DNA from: Acanthosepion pharaonis
Taxonomy: Eukaryota > Mollusca > Cephalopoda > Sepiida > Sepiidae
NCBI GenBank assembly: GCA_903632075.3
Contig: CAHIKZ030005494.1
Coordinates: forward strand, 161,001 to 225,000
Direction: 5' to 3'
DNA length: 64,000 nucleotides
In this document: piece after piece, positions 32,706 through 45,599 of the stretch
Layout: each line of letters starts with the position of its first letter
Numbering within the stretch: position 1 is the stretch's first letter
Position numbers and translations under genes: made by a program
The notes under the pieces: model-generated
Database searches by the model: none
What the model saw: only the letters and a program-made list of their open reading frames with translations
Told to the model about the DNA's origin: nothing

Positions 32706-33240
32706 TATCTCTATCTGTCTATATTTCTGAGATGAGGTATTATGTATACTATTTACATTATTTGGACTATTGTCCTCATCTTTGTTGCCATATTTATTAT
32801 GGTTCGGCCTTTCAGTATCTGTCTATATTTCTGAGATGAGGTATTATGTATACTATTTACATTATTTGGACTATTGTCCTCATCTTTTGTTGCCATATTT
32901 ATTATCTTTCTATCTGTCTATATTTCTGAGATGAGGTATTATGTATACTATTTACATTATTTGACTATTGTCCTCATCTTTGTTGCCATATTTATTATGG
33001 TTCGGCCTTTCAGTATCTGTCTATATTTCTGAGATGAGGTATTATGTATACTATTTACATTATTTGGACTATTGTCCTCATCTTTGTTGCCATATTTATT
33101 ATGGTTCGGCCTTTCAGTATCTGTCTATATTTCTGAGATGAGGTATTATGTATACTATTTACATTGTTTGGACTGTTGTCCTCATCTTTGTCGCCATATT
33201 TATTACAATGTTTTGGCCATTGTACGCTCTAGCCTTCTTC
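32706..33240. repeat. 104-bp tandem array derived from element I
   Basis: GTCTATATTTCTGAGATGAG starts at 32717, 32821, 32916, 33019 and 33123, spacing 104, 95, 103 and 104. Each unit carries the element I edge (ACTATTTACATT, TGTCCTCATC, TTGTTGCCATATTTATTATG) plus GGTTCGGCCTTTCAGTATCT. The last unit runs on into TTGTACGCTCTAGCCTTCTT, as in element I. The array therefore arose by amplifying that end. Confidence 0.85.
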
Positions 33241-33725
33241 ATGGATGAGGATGACAGAATGAATAATGTAATTAGTGAGCTATCTCTCTCTATATGTAAA
33301 TCCACTCTCTTATTCGCACACATAAATGTAGATGTTTTATTTAAAGTCAAACATCTCAAAAGGATAAACCCTGACCATACCCCTTTAAGTGCAATGGAGA
33401 GGCAATGCCTGGTTGAATTGCCCCCTTCAAGCTGAACTAATCTATATTAATACAGTAATATCTAACTACATTTGTATGTAAAATCTTAGACAAGCTTCAG
33501 TATAAAAAGGCAGTAAATAAAGCTTCCTCTACTTTAAACAGTAAATGAGTAAGAAAACTCAAGACGAAAAAGCCTGTGTCTAAACCTTTTTTTTTGTTTT
33601 CATCTCCCCATTTTCATTTTTTTCTAGTTTTCTTAGCCTATATCTTTCTTCTTTCATCGCTTTATTTTATCTCGTTTTTTCCAATTATGTCATGTGGAAA
33701 TGAACATAGTGAGTGAGTGAGTGAA

Positions 33726-33734
<9 letters not shown>
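33241..33734. other. Non-coding stretch
   Basis: The frame starting at 33148 runs out of the tandem array into this sequence and has no known domain. It is not supported. Confidence 0.45.
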
Positions 33735-33782
<48 letters not shown>

Positions 33783-33938
33783 TAAACAATAAAATCTAAA
33801 ATCAACTCATATGATGCGATTTGGGATTTTATTGTTTATTAATTATTTTACTCTGCAATAATAAATACAATGAGCTCTTTTTCGTGGATCAGTTTTAATA
33901 TTTTTATTACTATTTTATATACCAATGAATTTGTTACC

Positions 33939-33984
<46 letters not shown>
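33735..33984. repeat. TA arrays enclosing a hairpin
   Basis: (TA)n at 33735-33776 is followed by ATTAATAAACAATAAAATC, whose inverse GATTTTATTGTTTATTAAT lies at about 33826-33844. A second (TA)n lies at 33943-33984, followed by a (GTAT)n block. Small MITE-like hairpin. Confidence 0.7.
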
Positions 33985-33990
<6 letters not shown>

Positions 33991-34030
33991 ATGTATGTAT
34001 GTATGTATGTATATATATATATATAAAAGG

Positions 34031-34232
34031 AGGAGGCATGGTGGGGGTAATGGATAGCAGCTTGGATTGAGGAATTGGAGAGCCAAGTTCGAATTCCAAT
34101 GGAATCCATTACATTCACTTACGTGCCAATACCCTTGGGAAAGGTGTGAATCCTCTTCTTCTCCCTCCAGCTATGGGTAAATTGCAGGACAGACTGGGTT
34201 CTATAGCCTTGGATGGCAACTGGTCTAGGAGA
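34031..34232 (+). mobile_element. OK-type SINE, 3' truncated
   Basis: GGAGGCATGGTGGGGGTAAT with GGATAGCAGCTTGG, box B AAGTTCGAATTCCAATGG, AGCTATGGGTAAATTGCAGG and CCTTGGATGGCAACTGGTC. The SINE tail seen at 24470 is replaced by the sequence of the next entry. Confidence 0.85.
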
Positions 34233-34440
34233 AGGACAAATCTGAATTCAAAACCTGCAGAGGGTCGTTTTGGGACCCTGTGGCATGTAGTGCACAGGGC
34301 CCTGTATTCAGCCCTTCAAAAAGTGTGGATGGTCCTGCACGAAACCTTCACCACTATAATCAAATCATATGTGCTGGTGTCTGGCTGTCAGTTTCCTAGG
34401 AACTGATCTGCTTGACCATAAATACATCAAATTCGACGGG
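34233..34440 (+). repeat. Unclassified retroelement-like 3' segment
   Basis: Ends AAATTCGACGGGAGAGTATA next to a TA array. The LINE tail at 57395 ends AAATTGACGGGAGAGTCCAT before ATATA, so both may share a LINE 3' terminus. The body is not recognised. Confidence 0.45.
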
Positions 34441-34443
34441 AGA

Positions 34444-34445
<2 letters not shown>

Positions 34446-34515
<70 letters not shown>
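34446..34515. repeat. (TA)n-(TG)n compound microsatellite
   Basis: About 28 TA units followed by about 7 TG units. Confidence 0.95.
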
Positions 34516-35056
34516 ATAAAAATTTAAAATTAGAAATTTAAAAAATGCATCTATAAGCACAAGAGAGGCCTCATAAATAACAATTTAACATCTAATCATA
34601 CAAAGAAATAAATTCAACCACAATTTTGATTTTAAAAAAAGAAAATAATTCACTCAGAAGAAAAATCCTCAAGAGTGCTGCCATTGAATATTATCCAATT
34701 AATCTAGGCCCCAGGTGTTTCACCCCCCAATCTCACCTTTCATAACAGAATCACTAAACACCCAAGTCAATTTACATAAAAAATATAAGAAATCAAAAGA
34801 AAATGGTTGAATCCATCAACACAACATTTCTACATGTGAAAATATTCTTGTCAAATATAAAAATTGATGTAATTTTTCAGTTGACCAAATGAATATACAA
34901 CAGCATTTCTAAATTCTTCTAGTTGCTAATGACATCTTGTTTTTTATTTATAGATACTATGTTTCAATAAATTCATTGCATTTTTTTTTTGTCTTGAAAA
35001 AGTCCACATTGGACAAAAGATATCAGGTAAAACTACACAATTTTCCTATTGTCTTT

Positions 35057-35062
<6 letters not shown>
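34516..35062. other. Non-coding stretch
   Basis: No recognised feature. Confidence 0.45.
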
Positions 35063-35107
<45 letters not shown>

Positions 35108-35305
35108 GAAATATAGTTTTAAGGTGCTACATTTATGGGATAAAGTGCTAAATATCAGAGATAGAGCGTATGCAGATATAAATATAAAAGTGAATATTGA
35201 AGTCAACACTCAGAAGCAACAGGCTGTTTCATGCTAGATGCAATCGTCAGGCCGATGATTGCGTCTAGCATGAAACATCCTGTCACCTCTGAGTGTTTAC
35301 TTCTA
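35063..35305. mobile_element. Hairpin element K, copy 1, with TA array
   Basis: (TA)n at 35063-35103 is followed by GAAGAAATATAGTTTTAAGG and ATCAGAGATAGAGCGTATG. A palindrome then runs from 35188 to 35302 with GTCAACACTCAGA, GGCTGTTTCATGCTAGATG and their inverses. The copy at 57864 has the same parts in reverse order and orientation. Confidence 0.75.
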
Positions 35306-36329
35306 TATATATCTCCAGTTAAGATGAGAAACAAACAGGTTATAATTCCAAAATTCATTACATTTAATTTAAAAGAGGGCTCAATACAAAGTAGAGCAAT
35401 ATTAGGTTAAATTTAATGTAGAGGTCATATTTGATTGGTTGATCTGAGTAAAGCTCGCAAACCTTATAACCCCATTTTTTCTTTTTTCATAAAAGAGGTT
35501 TTATTTTGCTATTAAATCTAAATAAATCGTTCACTCGCCAAGTAATTTACAATCACCTCATGAGATAAACAACTGCAATTGTGTAGCAATTTTGATGTTT
35601 TCGATGTAATATCCTAAAACACACACACACATATATATATATCAATAATTTACTTAAGAGTTTTATTGATACCTTTCTATATCCTATTTTCAGCAGATTT
35701 CTTAAAGTTATTTATGTACAAATTGTATTTTTCTCAGGAAAAACAAAAGATTGTTTTTATAGACAGTGTGGCCAGAAGAATTGACATTGCACACCTCAGT
35801 GCAATCTTCAAGTAAAATGTGTGTGTGTAACACATTTGACAGTGCACAAGTACTGCACACTGATTCTAGGCTGGTTGCCAGAAAGTGTGAGTTTCGAATA
35901 GATGGATTGGTTGGAATACAAAGAGATGGCTAGAATTTTAAAAAGAAATAATTTCAGCAATGAACCACTTAGTCCTAAATACTTGCAGCCTAAATCAAGG
36001 GTTGGGAGGAAGTTTTCTCAATAAAAGCAGTGGTTGAAATTAGGAAGTTCTGGGTGGATTTTTCTCCAAAAGAGAATCTTTGCCTCAGACAATCTATTTG
36101 AAACACAAATGTAGGCGAATCACAGATGCTCTGATCCAAAGAGTAAGCGTGAATCCGTTCATAAATAATCATTTTGTTTCCCATTCGTACTATTCACATG
36201 AAAAACTCCAATGACCAGCCAAAAAACCTGTCACGGCAGGGAAGATGAACGTCTTTAAGGTTGGCAGATGTGTATTATGTCCCAAAATAGTAACACTTTA
36301 AGAAAAACTGAAATACTATTATAATTTTT
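35306..36329. other. Non-coding stretch
   Basis: Short CA/TA and TG runs lie at 35618-35641 and 35818-35829. Nothing else was recognised. Confidence 0.45.
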
Positions 36330-36870
36330 CAACATTGAATATTGCTGCCTCATCTGGTCTGATGCTTCTGCTATCTATCTATATAGATTCTTGACAAAAT
36401 CCAAACAAAAATCCGTAATATCATTGGTACTGACCTGGCATCTCACTTTCAGTCAATTTCCCACTGCTGTAATACAGGTTACTGGTTTGATTTTTTATAA
36501 ATATTTTTAGGTAATTGTTCTGGTGAACTTTCCTCTATGATACCTAGCCATTACAAATTTAAGTTCAATACAAGATTAGCAGCTCAGGCTCATCAGGTTA
36601 CCACTAAAATTGTTAAATGTAATCATAAACGCTATGCTAAAATTTTCTTCTCTCACATTTTTCACGTGTAGAACTCTCTTCAAGTTCCTTGCTTTCCTGC
36701 CAACTACAATCTTCAAAAATGTGCATGCAACATCAATTGCCACCTTCTGTTTTACTTTTATTGTTCTCAACATTTTCTTAGTTTCTTTCATGCTCTGCCT
36801 TGTGTCTTAGTGGCTTTGTCCCCATTCCTAGTGTAAAATGATTAAAAAAAAAAAAAAAAAAAAAAAAAAG
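36330..36870 (+). mobile_element. LINE (jockey/CR1-like) C-terminal remnant, family F
   Basis: Parallels 366-830 block by block: an ACATTGAATATTGCTGCC start, ATTCTTGACAAAATCC, TATTTTTAGGTAATTGTTC and AACTACAATCTTCAAAAATG. It then reaches the 3' end GCCTTGTGTCTTAGTGGC, AATGATT and a poly-A at 36841. It carries stops and frameshifts. Confidence 0.75.
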
Positions 36871-37456
36871 ATACTGCACATAATTTTTTTCTTCTTGCGG
36901 AAAAGTATTAAAATAAAATATCCAATTAATTATATTCAATTAACCTCAGTTAGAAACATCACTGATGATGTGTACCAAAGCATCCAATAGATATATTTTA
37001 CGAAATATAATTCAGATTAGCTACACTCTAGTTCCACCAATTCAGACTTTACAGCTAGGATTTGTTATGGAACCTCTAGGGAGTCATAATTTCTTTGTAT
37101 TTTAGTTGTAAAGAGGAACTTACACTCAAACAGCTTTTCCTCACCAAGAACTGCTACTTTGTGGAAGAAACTCCCATGTGGATATTTCCCTGAATAGTAT
37201 AATCTTAACCTTTTCATGTGAAGGGTCGATTACTATCTAATCCTACTTATCATCATAATCCCTTCTTTTTACCTCCCCTTTTGTTTGTGTCACATACCTC
37301 ATTCAGTAATCCTCTACCTTGAGTGGATCTTGAGCTTTGTATTAAGTGAACTTAATACAAGGCTGAAGATGCTGTGATCATACAAATCTCCATAAGATTA
37401 TTCATTTTTGAGGCATCATTTTTTTCCATCTTATTGTTGGTTTTTCATTTCAATTG
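36871..37456. other. Non-coding, with a fragment of the repeat at 49951
   Basis: 37125-37200 (CACCAAGAACTGCTACTTTG, then GGAAGAAACTCCCATGTGG) resembles the inverse of 50440-50480. A similar fragment lies at 39890-39960. The remainder is unassigned. Confidence 0.4.
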
Positions 37457-37848
37457 GCTTATGGTTCTCATGTTGAAACACAGGTTCTCATACGATCACA
37501 GAAGTTAAGTAACATCAAGTACTTAGATGGGTGACTGTTTGGGAATACCAAGTGCCATAAGCCTGAATGTGCAGTTAGCGTGATAGAATGGATAACGGCT
37601 CAGAATTGGAAATTGCTGAATCAAGTTCCAATTCCAGTCAGGTTTGTTATATTCCTCTACATACAAATATTCTTGGGAAAGGGTAGGAATACACCTATTC
37701 TCCCCCCAGCTATGGGTTAATGATTAAGACTTGTATCAGTAAATCAACTCCAAAAGTTCTTACAATACAAAAAAAAAATATTTTCCAGCTTTAAATAACC
37801 TGCAAAAAGGGTTGATCAGCAAAAAAAAAAAAAATCAATCAATCAATT
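37457..37848 (+). mobile_element. Chimeric 5S rRNA-tRNA SINE, copy C
   Basis: GCTTATGGTTCTCATGTTGA, GAAGTTAAGTAACATCAAG, TACTTAGATGGGTGACTG and GGGAATACCAAGTGCCATAA give a 5S head with a short central deletion. Then AGAATGGATAACGGCTC (box A), AAGTTCCAATTCCAG (box B), AGCTATGGGTTAATG, TTTAAATAACCTGC and an A-run ending TCAATCAATC. Confidence 0.85.
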
Positions 37849-38827
37849 TCATTTCAAATTCAATTTTCAACATTAACTTAGCAGTGATCATTAAAATTAA
37901 GGTAAACAGAAAGAAGTAGCATCTGACAAAGCTTGAATTTGTATTTTATCTTAAGGGTGCTCGTCTTTCATGGATGATGCTTTAACCAATCTGGAATTTT
38001 ACCCTAGAAGCACAAATTCATAGCAATATTGCCACCACTCTACCTTTCATTTGTTTTATTTTTCATTAGCAATAATTTCAAATTACTTGAATTCCAAAAA
38101 GACATATGATATTGGCTATCCTCTCTTCCAGGAATGTCAAGTCAAAATAAAGAAATAGATTCCAATGAAATTTGAACTTGCATTCATCCTATAACCATGG
38201 TGATTAAATTTAATTTACACCGGCTTGCAGTTAGAGAAAATCAAATTTTGAACAGACCACACTGAATATTATCACAAAATTATTTCACAACAGAATTGTT
38301 CTTGTTCATTAAACTAAAAGAAAAAAGATAAATGAAATTCAAAGAAAAATCTCTTTGCAAACCAAAATGGTTCAAGACAAAAAACATAGGAGCTGTGGGT
38401 AATTCTGTTTATTTTTATTCATTTACTTCCCCGCCCTTCACGGTTTCAAACTTGTTTCTGGTAACTGGGTAAGCATGAAAGCAGTGAGAGTTCTTCATCA
38501 GCTGCCACTGTAAATTGACTTGAGAGGGGTAATCAAGCTGTTGTCTCTGGCAGATCAAAACAGGCATTATCTACATTACTGCTGCTAGCCATGTTGGATA
38601 GAAGACTGTCTCAGGTTGCTAGGAGGCCAACTTCTGATTGTCAGTAAATACAGAATGATTGATGAAAGGTCGAAAATTCTTCAGGTTGACACTTTTGAAA
38701 AATACGTTTTCTCTATGCCACAGAAATGCATTTATGAGATGCAGTTTTTTAACATCAAGAAGTATATGCCTAATGATTAGATGACAAAAGAATCAGAGAT
38801 TGTATGACAATACAACACCCTCACTCT

Positions 38828-38830
<3 letters not shown>
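37849..38830. other. Non-coding stretch
   Basis: No recognised gene or element. 38450-38600 is slightly less AT-rich than its surroundings. Confidence 0.45.

Positions 38831-38831
<1 letters not shown>

Positions 38832-38880
<49 letters not shown>
38832..38880. repeat. (TA)n microsatellite
   Basis: About 24 TA units. Confidence 0.95.
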
Positions 38881-38884
<4 letters not shown>

Positions 38885-38886
<2 letters not shown>

Positions 38887-39250
38887 CATACATACAAAGA
38901 TAGGTATTTGGTTAGCAATTCCTCTCGAATAGACAATTCCTTAACAATGTTGAGTTTTTTTCTTGAATGTGAACAAGAGATTTCTTTTCTGGACTCAATT
39001 TGGGTAGAAAATGTCCAGATGTAATGTACACTTCCCAAAATAACTGAAGACCTTATCATAAAAATAAAAAATAAAGAATTGTATAATTCAACATGTTCTC
39101 TTTATATACATGTACACACAGAGAGACAGATATGTATTTGCGTAGCAATTCCTCTCTAATACATGTTTCCTTAACGTTTATTTTTTTCTTGTATGTGAAC
39201 AAGAGGTTTCTTTTTTAGACTCTATAGAAAAAGTCCAAAAGTGAAATTAC
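38885..39250. repeat. Imperfect direct duplication, unit about 223 bp apart
   Basis: TTAGCAATTCCTCTCGAATA, ATTCCTTAACAATG and TGAACAAGAGATTTCTTTT at 38910-38985 recur as GTAGCAATTCCTCTCTAATA, TTTCCTTAACG and TGAACAAGAGGTTTCTTTT at 39140-39215. Both copies are preceded by TA/CA-rich sequence. Confidence 0.7.
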
Positions 39251-39571
39251 CTCAAAAAATAATAAGAATTATTTTTTTCTTTTTTTTTAATTTAAGTCCT
39301 TACCAAGGGCTTAACTTGAAACAAAAATTGCTTAAAGAATTCTTAACCTCAACTGTGAGCATGGCCATAATGTTCTGGCTGTAGTTGAGAATTAACAATA
39401 TGTCTGCATTTCAGAAACTTATACACTGTCTTAAAAATGGCACAAGCAAAATTCTTGAAAATGGCTAATAGAGACAATTTCTACACACACTAAGTCAAAA
39501 AAATCTATTGTTTGCATAGAAGAAGGCAATAAAAATAGCAGAAATACCTTGTCATTTAGTTTTAATGAAAC

Positions 39572-39630
<59 letters not shown>

Positions 39631-40139
39631 TAGCAAAAATCATTTAAGCAAGTTTAATTAAAACTGACCAACAGAGTTTGCTTGCTGAATATATTGTTAA
39701 ATATTATATAAACTTAAGATAGACTTTAGTCAATTATAATGAAACTATGTGAGTGAATGAAATGAATGACAAAAATGGGAAAAACAGAACCAAAATGTGT
39801 CAATTTATTTTTTTCCATTTTGTCATTCAATTACACACTTGCAGTCTGATCCCAGAACTTTATCACTGTTTTTCAGGGAAAATATTCTGATGAGCAACAG
39901 CTACTTCACAAGAATTGCTGTCAGAAAACAGACTTCCAAGAGGATGCTTCCCTGATTACTACAATGTTAACCAATATATTTCGTACATACCCTCTTAAAC
40001 TGCACTCCCTATATCCTCCTTTTATGTGACCCTCTGCCTTGCGTAGTGGCTCATGGGCCTTTTATTGGGTGAAAAATTAGTAAATAAACTAAATGCCATA
40101 GTGTGTGTGTGTGTTTGTGTACACACATATATATATATA
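39251..40139. other. Non-coding, with GT-TA microsatellite
   Basis: (GT)n-(TA)n lies at 39571-39628 and (TG)/(CA)/(TA) runs at 40099-40141. A fragment of the repeat at 49951 lies near 39890-39960. No gene. Confidence 0.5.
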
Positions 40140-40500
40140 TATAAATAAAATGAAATGGGCTACATCTGGCAATTATTTTAATATATTTTCTGTTTATATT
40201 ATTTTTATAGATACAAATATTTAAGTAACTGCTCTGTTTATAAACAGCATTTACTGGCCTGAATGTCTGAGAAATTTAAAAATTTAAAAATAGTAATTCA
40301 ACTTTGCTAACCAGGCACTTCCTCTGTAGCTAAATTGTATAGCACGTCAGGTTATATGATGGTTCCATGTAAGATACAGGTTCAATTCCAGTCTGAGGAC
40401 ATATTTTCGATGAAATTTCTTGGACATTCATGCTGGTAATGTTGTTAATACTGTTTATTATAAACAGAGCATTTGCTTAAATTAAACAGTAAAAATTAAA
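40140..40500 (+). mobile_element. tRNA-related element J, second copy
   Basis: AAATGAAATGGGCTACATCT with ATTTTAATATATTTTCTG parallels 19293-19340. CTCTGTAGCTAAATTGTATA (box A side) and ACAGGTTCAATTCCAGTC (box B) parallel 19525-19600. The palindromic second arm of the 19286 copy is absent. A TA array follows at once, as in the first copy. Confidence 0.65.

Positions 40501-40503
<3 letters not shown>

Positions 40504-40561
<58 letters not shown>
40504..40561. repeat. (TA)n microsatellite
   Basis: About 28 TA units. Confidence 0.95.
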
Positions 40562-40566
<5 letters not shown>

Positions 40567-41280
40567 CACACTGATGAGATGTACACTTAATATAGGTAGG
40601 AGAAGAAAGAATGGTTTACATGTGTAGGTTTATTAGAGAAAGTGAAGTCTATAAAAGAAAACGCTGTCCTGAATGTTTCTGGGGTTGGAGAACAAATAAG
40701 AATTGTGTGCGTGTATGTGTGTTTGTGGGGGTGGGGGTCTTGCTGTGCTGTCAGCACAATGCAAGTGTATTCAGTGACAGCAAAATGTGACAGATGGCAT
40801 TATAGACATTCCCCTGCATCCAACAGTGAGCAGGAAGGAAGAACAAAATGACTTATCAGCGACACCAACTGCACCAACCCCAGCAGAATCTAAATCGGAT
40901 TCTAAGAGAAATGCCGGGAAGAAGAGAAAACTGGGTGGAAGGGGGGGGGTTGTGTTAGAGAAAGTGTCAAGAGAGAAATAGGAAAAGTTAAAGCTGTGGG
41001 AGTGAGAAAGTGAGGGAGGGATAAACACAAGCATACGAGAGTGGGAGGGACAAACAAATGTTGAGGGAGAGAGAGAGAGTGAAAGGCAGGAAGATACATG
41101 CAAGCATTTGAGAGAAAGAGAAAGAACAACTAGAGCAGAAAACACACACACACCACATTATTTAAGAGAGACACAAATGCACACATTATTCAAGAGAGAC
41201 ACACACGCAAAATTATTGGAGAGAGAAAGACTGAGGCACATCACACAGAGATGAGAGAGAGATAGACACAGACATTGGAG
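40562..41280. other. Purine-rich non-coding stretch
   Basis: G-runs and GAGA runs increase to the right. The opposed frames at 40771-41151 and 40787-40981 are translations of this biased sequence. Confidence 0.5.
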
Positions 41281-41300
41281 AAAAAGGCAGAAGACATGCT

Positions 41301-41334
<34 letters not shown>

Positions 41335-41480
41335 GATAGAGAGAGAGAGAGAGAGAGAGAGACAGGGCCACTTACTAGAGAAAAACATACACTATGGAGA
41401 AAGACAGAGACAATTACTATAGAGAGACAGAGAGAAACACTTAAAATATATAGACAGACACTTACTATAGATAGAGACAT

Positions 41481-41542
<62 letters not shown>

Positions 41543-41805
41543 CTATAGGACACTATAGAGACAAACAGAGACACTAGAGAGAGTGACAGGGACACTTACT
41601 ATATATAGAGAGAGAAACAAACAGACAGCCACTAACTATAAAGAGATAGAGGGACAGAGACACTTACTATATAGAGAAAGACAAATACTTACTATAGAGA
41701 GAGCAAAACAAACACATTATGGAAGAAAAGAAACTGACACACCTACCAGAGAAAGAGAGACAGACACGCCCTTATAAGAGAGAGAGAGAGAGAGAGAGAG
41801 ATAGA
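41281..41805. repeat. Compound GA/TA repeat with CACTTACTATA spacers
   Basis: (TA)n at 41311-41335 and 41488-41521 and (GA)n tracts alternate with GACACTTACTATAGAGAGA-type spacers, which recur at least five times. Lower-copy relative in style of the array at 12420. Confidence 0.85.
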
Positions 41806-42405
41806 GTGAAGCATGCTCTTATTAGAAAGAGAAATACTCACATTTATTAGAGAGAGATAGAGAATGAAAAACAGACAAAATTATTAGAGATAAAAAGATA
41901 CACTTTTTGAGAGCAAAAGCAAGAAACCGATACAAAAAGGTTGGTAAGCAATTGTGAGAAATAATAAAAATAGAGAGAAAAATTGACACTAAAATTAAAC
42001 AAAAGAAAAGAATTTGTAGTAAGAATGCAAAGATCTTAAGGTGTGCTGATACCGATTCTAAGAGAGTATTGATCTCAATTTTGGTCAACAAATGCGTCAG
42101 GGCGGCAATTCTTTCCCTGGTAATCAGCCGTAGCAGCTATGATATAGCACACCAATGCCTGCCACCTCCGCCGCTACTGTTGCAATCACTATGGTTATTC
42201 CTTAAACTGACCGGGATACCAACTGAAAGCAATGATGACTGATAATAGAGTAATGACCTCTTCGACTAAACATCAAAACGAAAGCCATAATTACAATAGA
42301 AATGAAAACAGGATAAACACACAACTCCATAAGAAAAAGTGAAAGAAGAAAAGAAACTAAAAATATAAACTCATTATATCAACTCGTATCATTTGTCTTA
42401 TTATG
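41806..42405. other. Non-coding stretch
   Basis: GA-rich to about 42000. The remainder (42090-42230) is the least AT-rich part nearby, but no element was recognised. Confidence 0.45.
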
Positions 42406-42783
42406 TGATTGATTTGTTTTTTACAGTTTATCAACCTTTTGCAGGTTATTTAAAGCCAGAAAATATTTTTAGATTGTAAGAATCTTTGGAAGAGAAGATA
42501 ATAATGATTTACTGAAACAAGTCATACTAATTAACTGATGAAGTGGATTCATAACTTTCCCAAGGGTATTTGCATGTAAGTGAATATAAGAAACCTGATA
42601 AGAATTGGAACTCGGCTCTCCATTTTCCAATTCCAAAATGTTATCCATTACACCACCTGCACATCCAAGCTTACAGCACCTGGCATTCCCAAGTGTTTGC
42701 CCATCTAGATACTGACCAGGCTTGATGTTGCTCAATTTCAGTGATCATATGAGAACTAGTTTCAATGTGATATGGCTGTAAAT
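42406..42783 (-). mobile_element. Chimeric 5S rRNA-tRNA SINE, copy D
   Basis: The minus strand gives the 5S head with GTATCTAGATGGGCAAAC, GGGAATGCCAGGTGCTGTAA and GCTTGGATGTGCAGG. Then TGTAATGGATAACA (box A), box B GAGTTCCAATTC, CTTACATGCAAATACCC and the tail TTTAAATAACCTGCAAAAGG. It ends ACAAATCAATCA. Confidence 0.85.
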
Positions 42784-43443
42784 TCTTGAGCATTACCAAC
42801 TAAATCGAGAGTTTTGTTCTCTCATTCTAATGAGAATGCGAAAAAAAAAAAAAAGAAAAAGTCATCTAATTCAATACATTTTATCATTTATACACGCATA
42901 TGTATGTATATGTGTGGGGGTGTTGATCAAACCTATAAACTCCCCATGGGGTACATCACTACAGCCAAGCTATGTGGGGTTACTGAGATTTCAGTAACAA
43001 GTAGGTTTTACAATGTCTAGTCACAAGCCGTACACCCAACCAATCTTGAATTCAAAGTAGTCCTACTTGACCATTTGTCAACAGCCTAGGAGAGAACCCA
43101 GTCTGCCGTGCTATTTAATCCATAGCTGGAGGGAAGGAAAGATGAATTCATACTTTAGATGAAAGTGGACACAATAGCCTTAGCCAGAATATAAACTCAG
43201 CTCACCAGTCCCACTTGCTTTATTAGTAATTGGCACACTACGCACACATGTAGATATAAAAATTATACTATCAACAAGTTATGATTGCCATAATTTTGGA
43301 ATAATGTACTTCCATAGCATATCCAAATAAAACTTTGAATTGCAAAAGGACTTTAAAGGTGCTATATAGAGAGGTCGATAGAAAAAACAGTTTGATCAGT
43401 GGATAGATAGCTAAGTAGAAATGTTGATATAGATATATTAGAG
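42784..43443. other. Non-coding, with a decayed SINE
   Basis: 43080-43245 resembles a minus-strand OK-type body (CCCAGTCTGCCGTGCTATTT, CCATAGCTGGAGGG, then an AACTCAGCTCACCAG block). It is too diverged for firm ends. Confidence 0.45.
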
Positions 43444-44682
<1,239 letters not shown>

Positions 44683-44690
44683 TATTAGAG

Positions 44691-44879
44691 GTTTGTTAAC
44701 AAATCCCAGGTGACAAAAGTCAACACTATGTTCCCCTCCCAAATACCTTAACTCTTTAATTTTTGTTTTTTTTTTCTAAAGATTTTGACTACTCTGAATG
44801 TAAAACTGAAAAAGTCAATGTGAAACCATTCTACTATTTTTCCAGAAAAGTCATAACAATTCACAGATAATGAAGAAAA
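44691..44879. other. Non-coding stretch
   Basis: No recognised feature. Confidence 0.45.
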
Positions 44880-45262
44880 GAAACTTATAGAGAGTCAGGA
44901 TTGTTGATATCCTAAAAGGATAGACACATCAAAGAAGACTGGTGATCATCAGCATTAAAGTATAGAAATAAGCCCACATAGATCAAAGAACAGACCAAGA
45001 TAAGAGATATCGCAGATGAAGCAACAAAAATTGTAATGCACAAAACATATAGCAAGGAGAAAAGATAACAGGTGGAGCAAAAGGTTAGTTGATTACTGCC
45101 CAATGAATTGGAAATGCAGTAAGAAAATACAAGACAGATGGGAAGACAAGGTTGTTTACTCATAAGATATGACCTCTGTCACAGCCGTCAGGGAAGCATT
45201 TGGGAAAGCCTTTGTTCTACAGTGGATTTAAAATAGATGGTGAAAAATGATGATGATGAGAT
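44880..45262 (+). mobile_element. LINE RT C-terminal remnant, family D
   Basis: Composite frames give IKEQTKIRDIADEATK, then RWSKRLVDYCPMNWKC, then KTRQMGRQGCLLI and REAFGKAFVLQWI with a stop and a (GATGAT) tail. This resembles RT C-termini in which R.TRWRDDI is followed by GEAYVQQW. It is heavily frameshifted, and identification rests on block order. Confidence 0.6.
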
Positions 45263-45599
45263 GATGAACAGGTTTTGAAAATAGTACATCATCATATTAG
45301 TGGTATTTTCCAATATATTATATAATTAAATTTTAACCTATTGATATCCACAGTCCTATTTTTAGCATGGTGCTTGTAGGTAGAAATTAATACTGGATTT
45401 TTATAAACCTATAATTAATACTGGATTTCTAGCTTTGTAATTAATACTGGATTTTCTGGTGGACATTAATTGATTAAGTTACTTTTTTACATCATAGCAA
45501 TTATTTTTTTATAATAATGACGATGAAAAAAATCTAATGATTAAACAATGAAAATTTTTACATAGTTCTTTTTATCTAAACAAGAATAATTTGCCTAAA
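45263..45599. other. Non-coding, with a short repeat
   Basis: TTAATACTGGATTT occurs three times at 45389-45455. Nothing else was seen. Confidence 0.55.

Noticed and set aside
32706..33240. A CRISPR-like array
   Set aside because: The repeats are contiguous units of about 104 bases without spacers, in a eukaryotic context, and derive from a transposon end.
40562..41280. Opposed frames of 64 to 126 codons
   Set aside because: Translations of purine-rich biased sequence without any domain.
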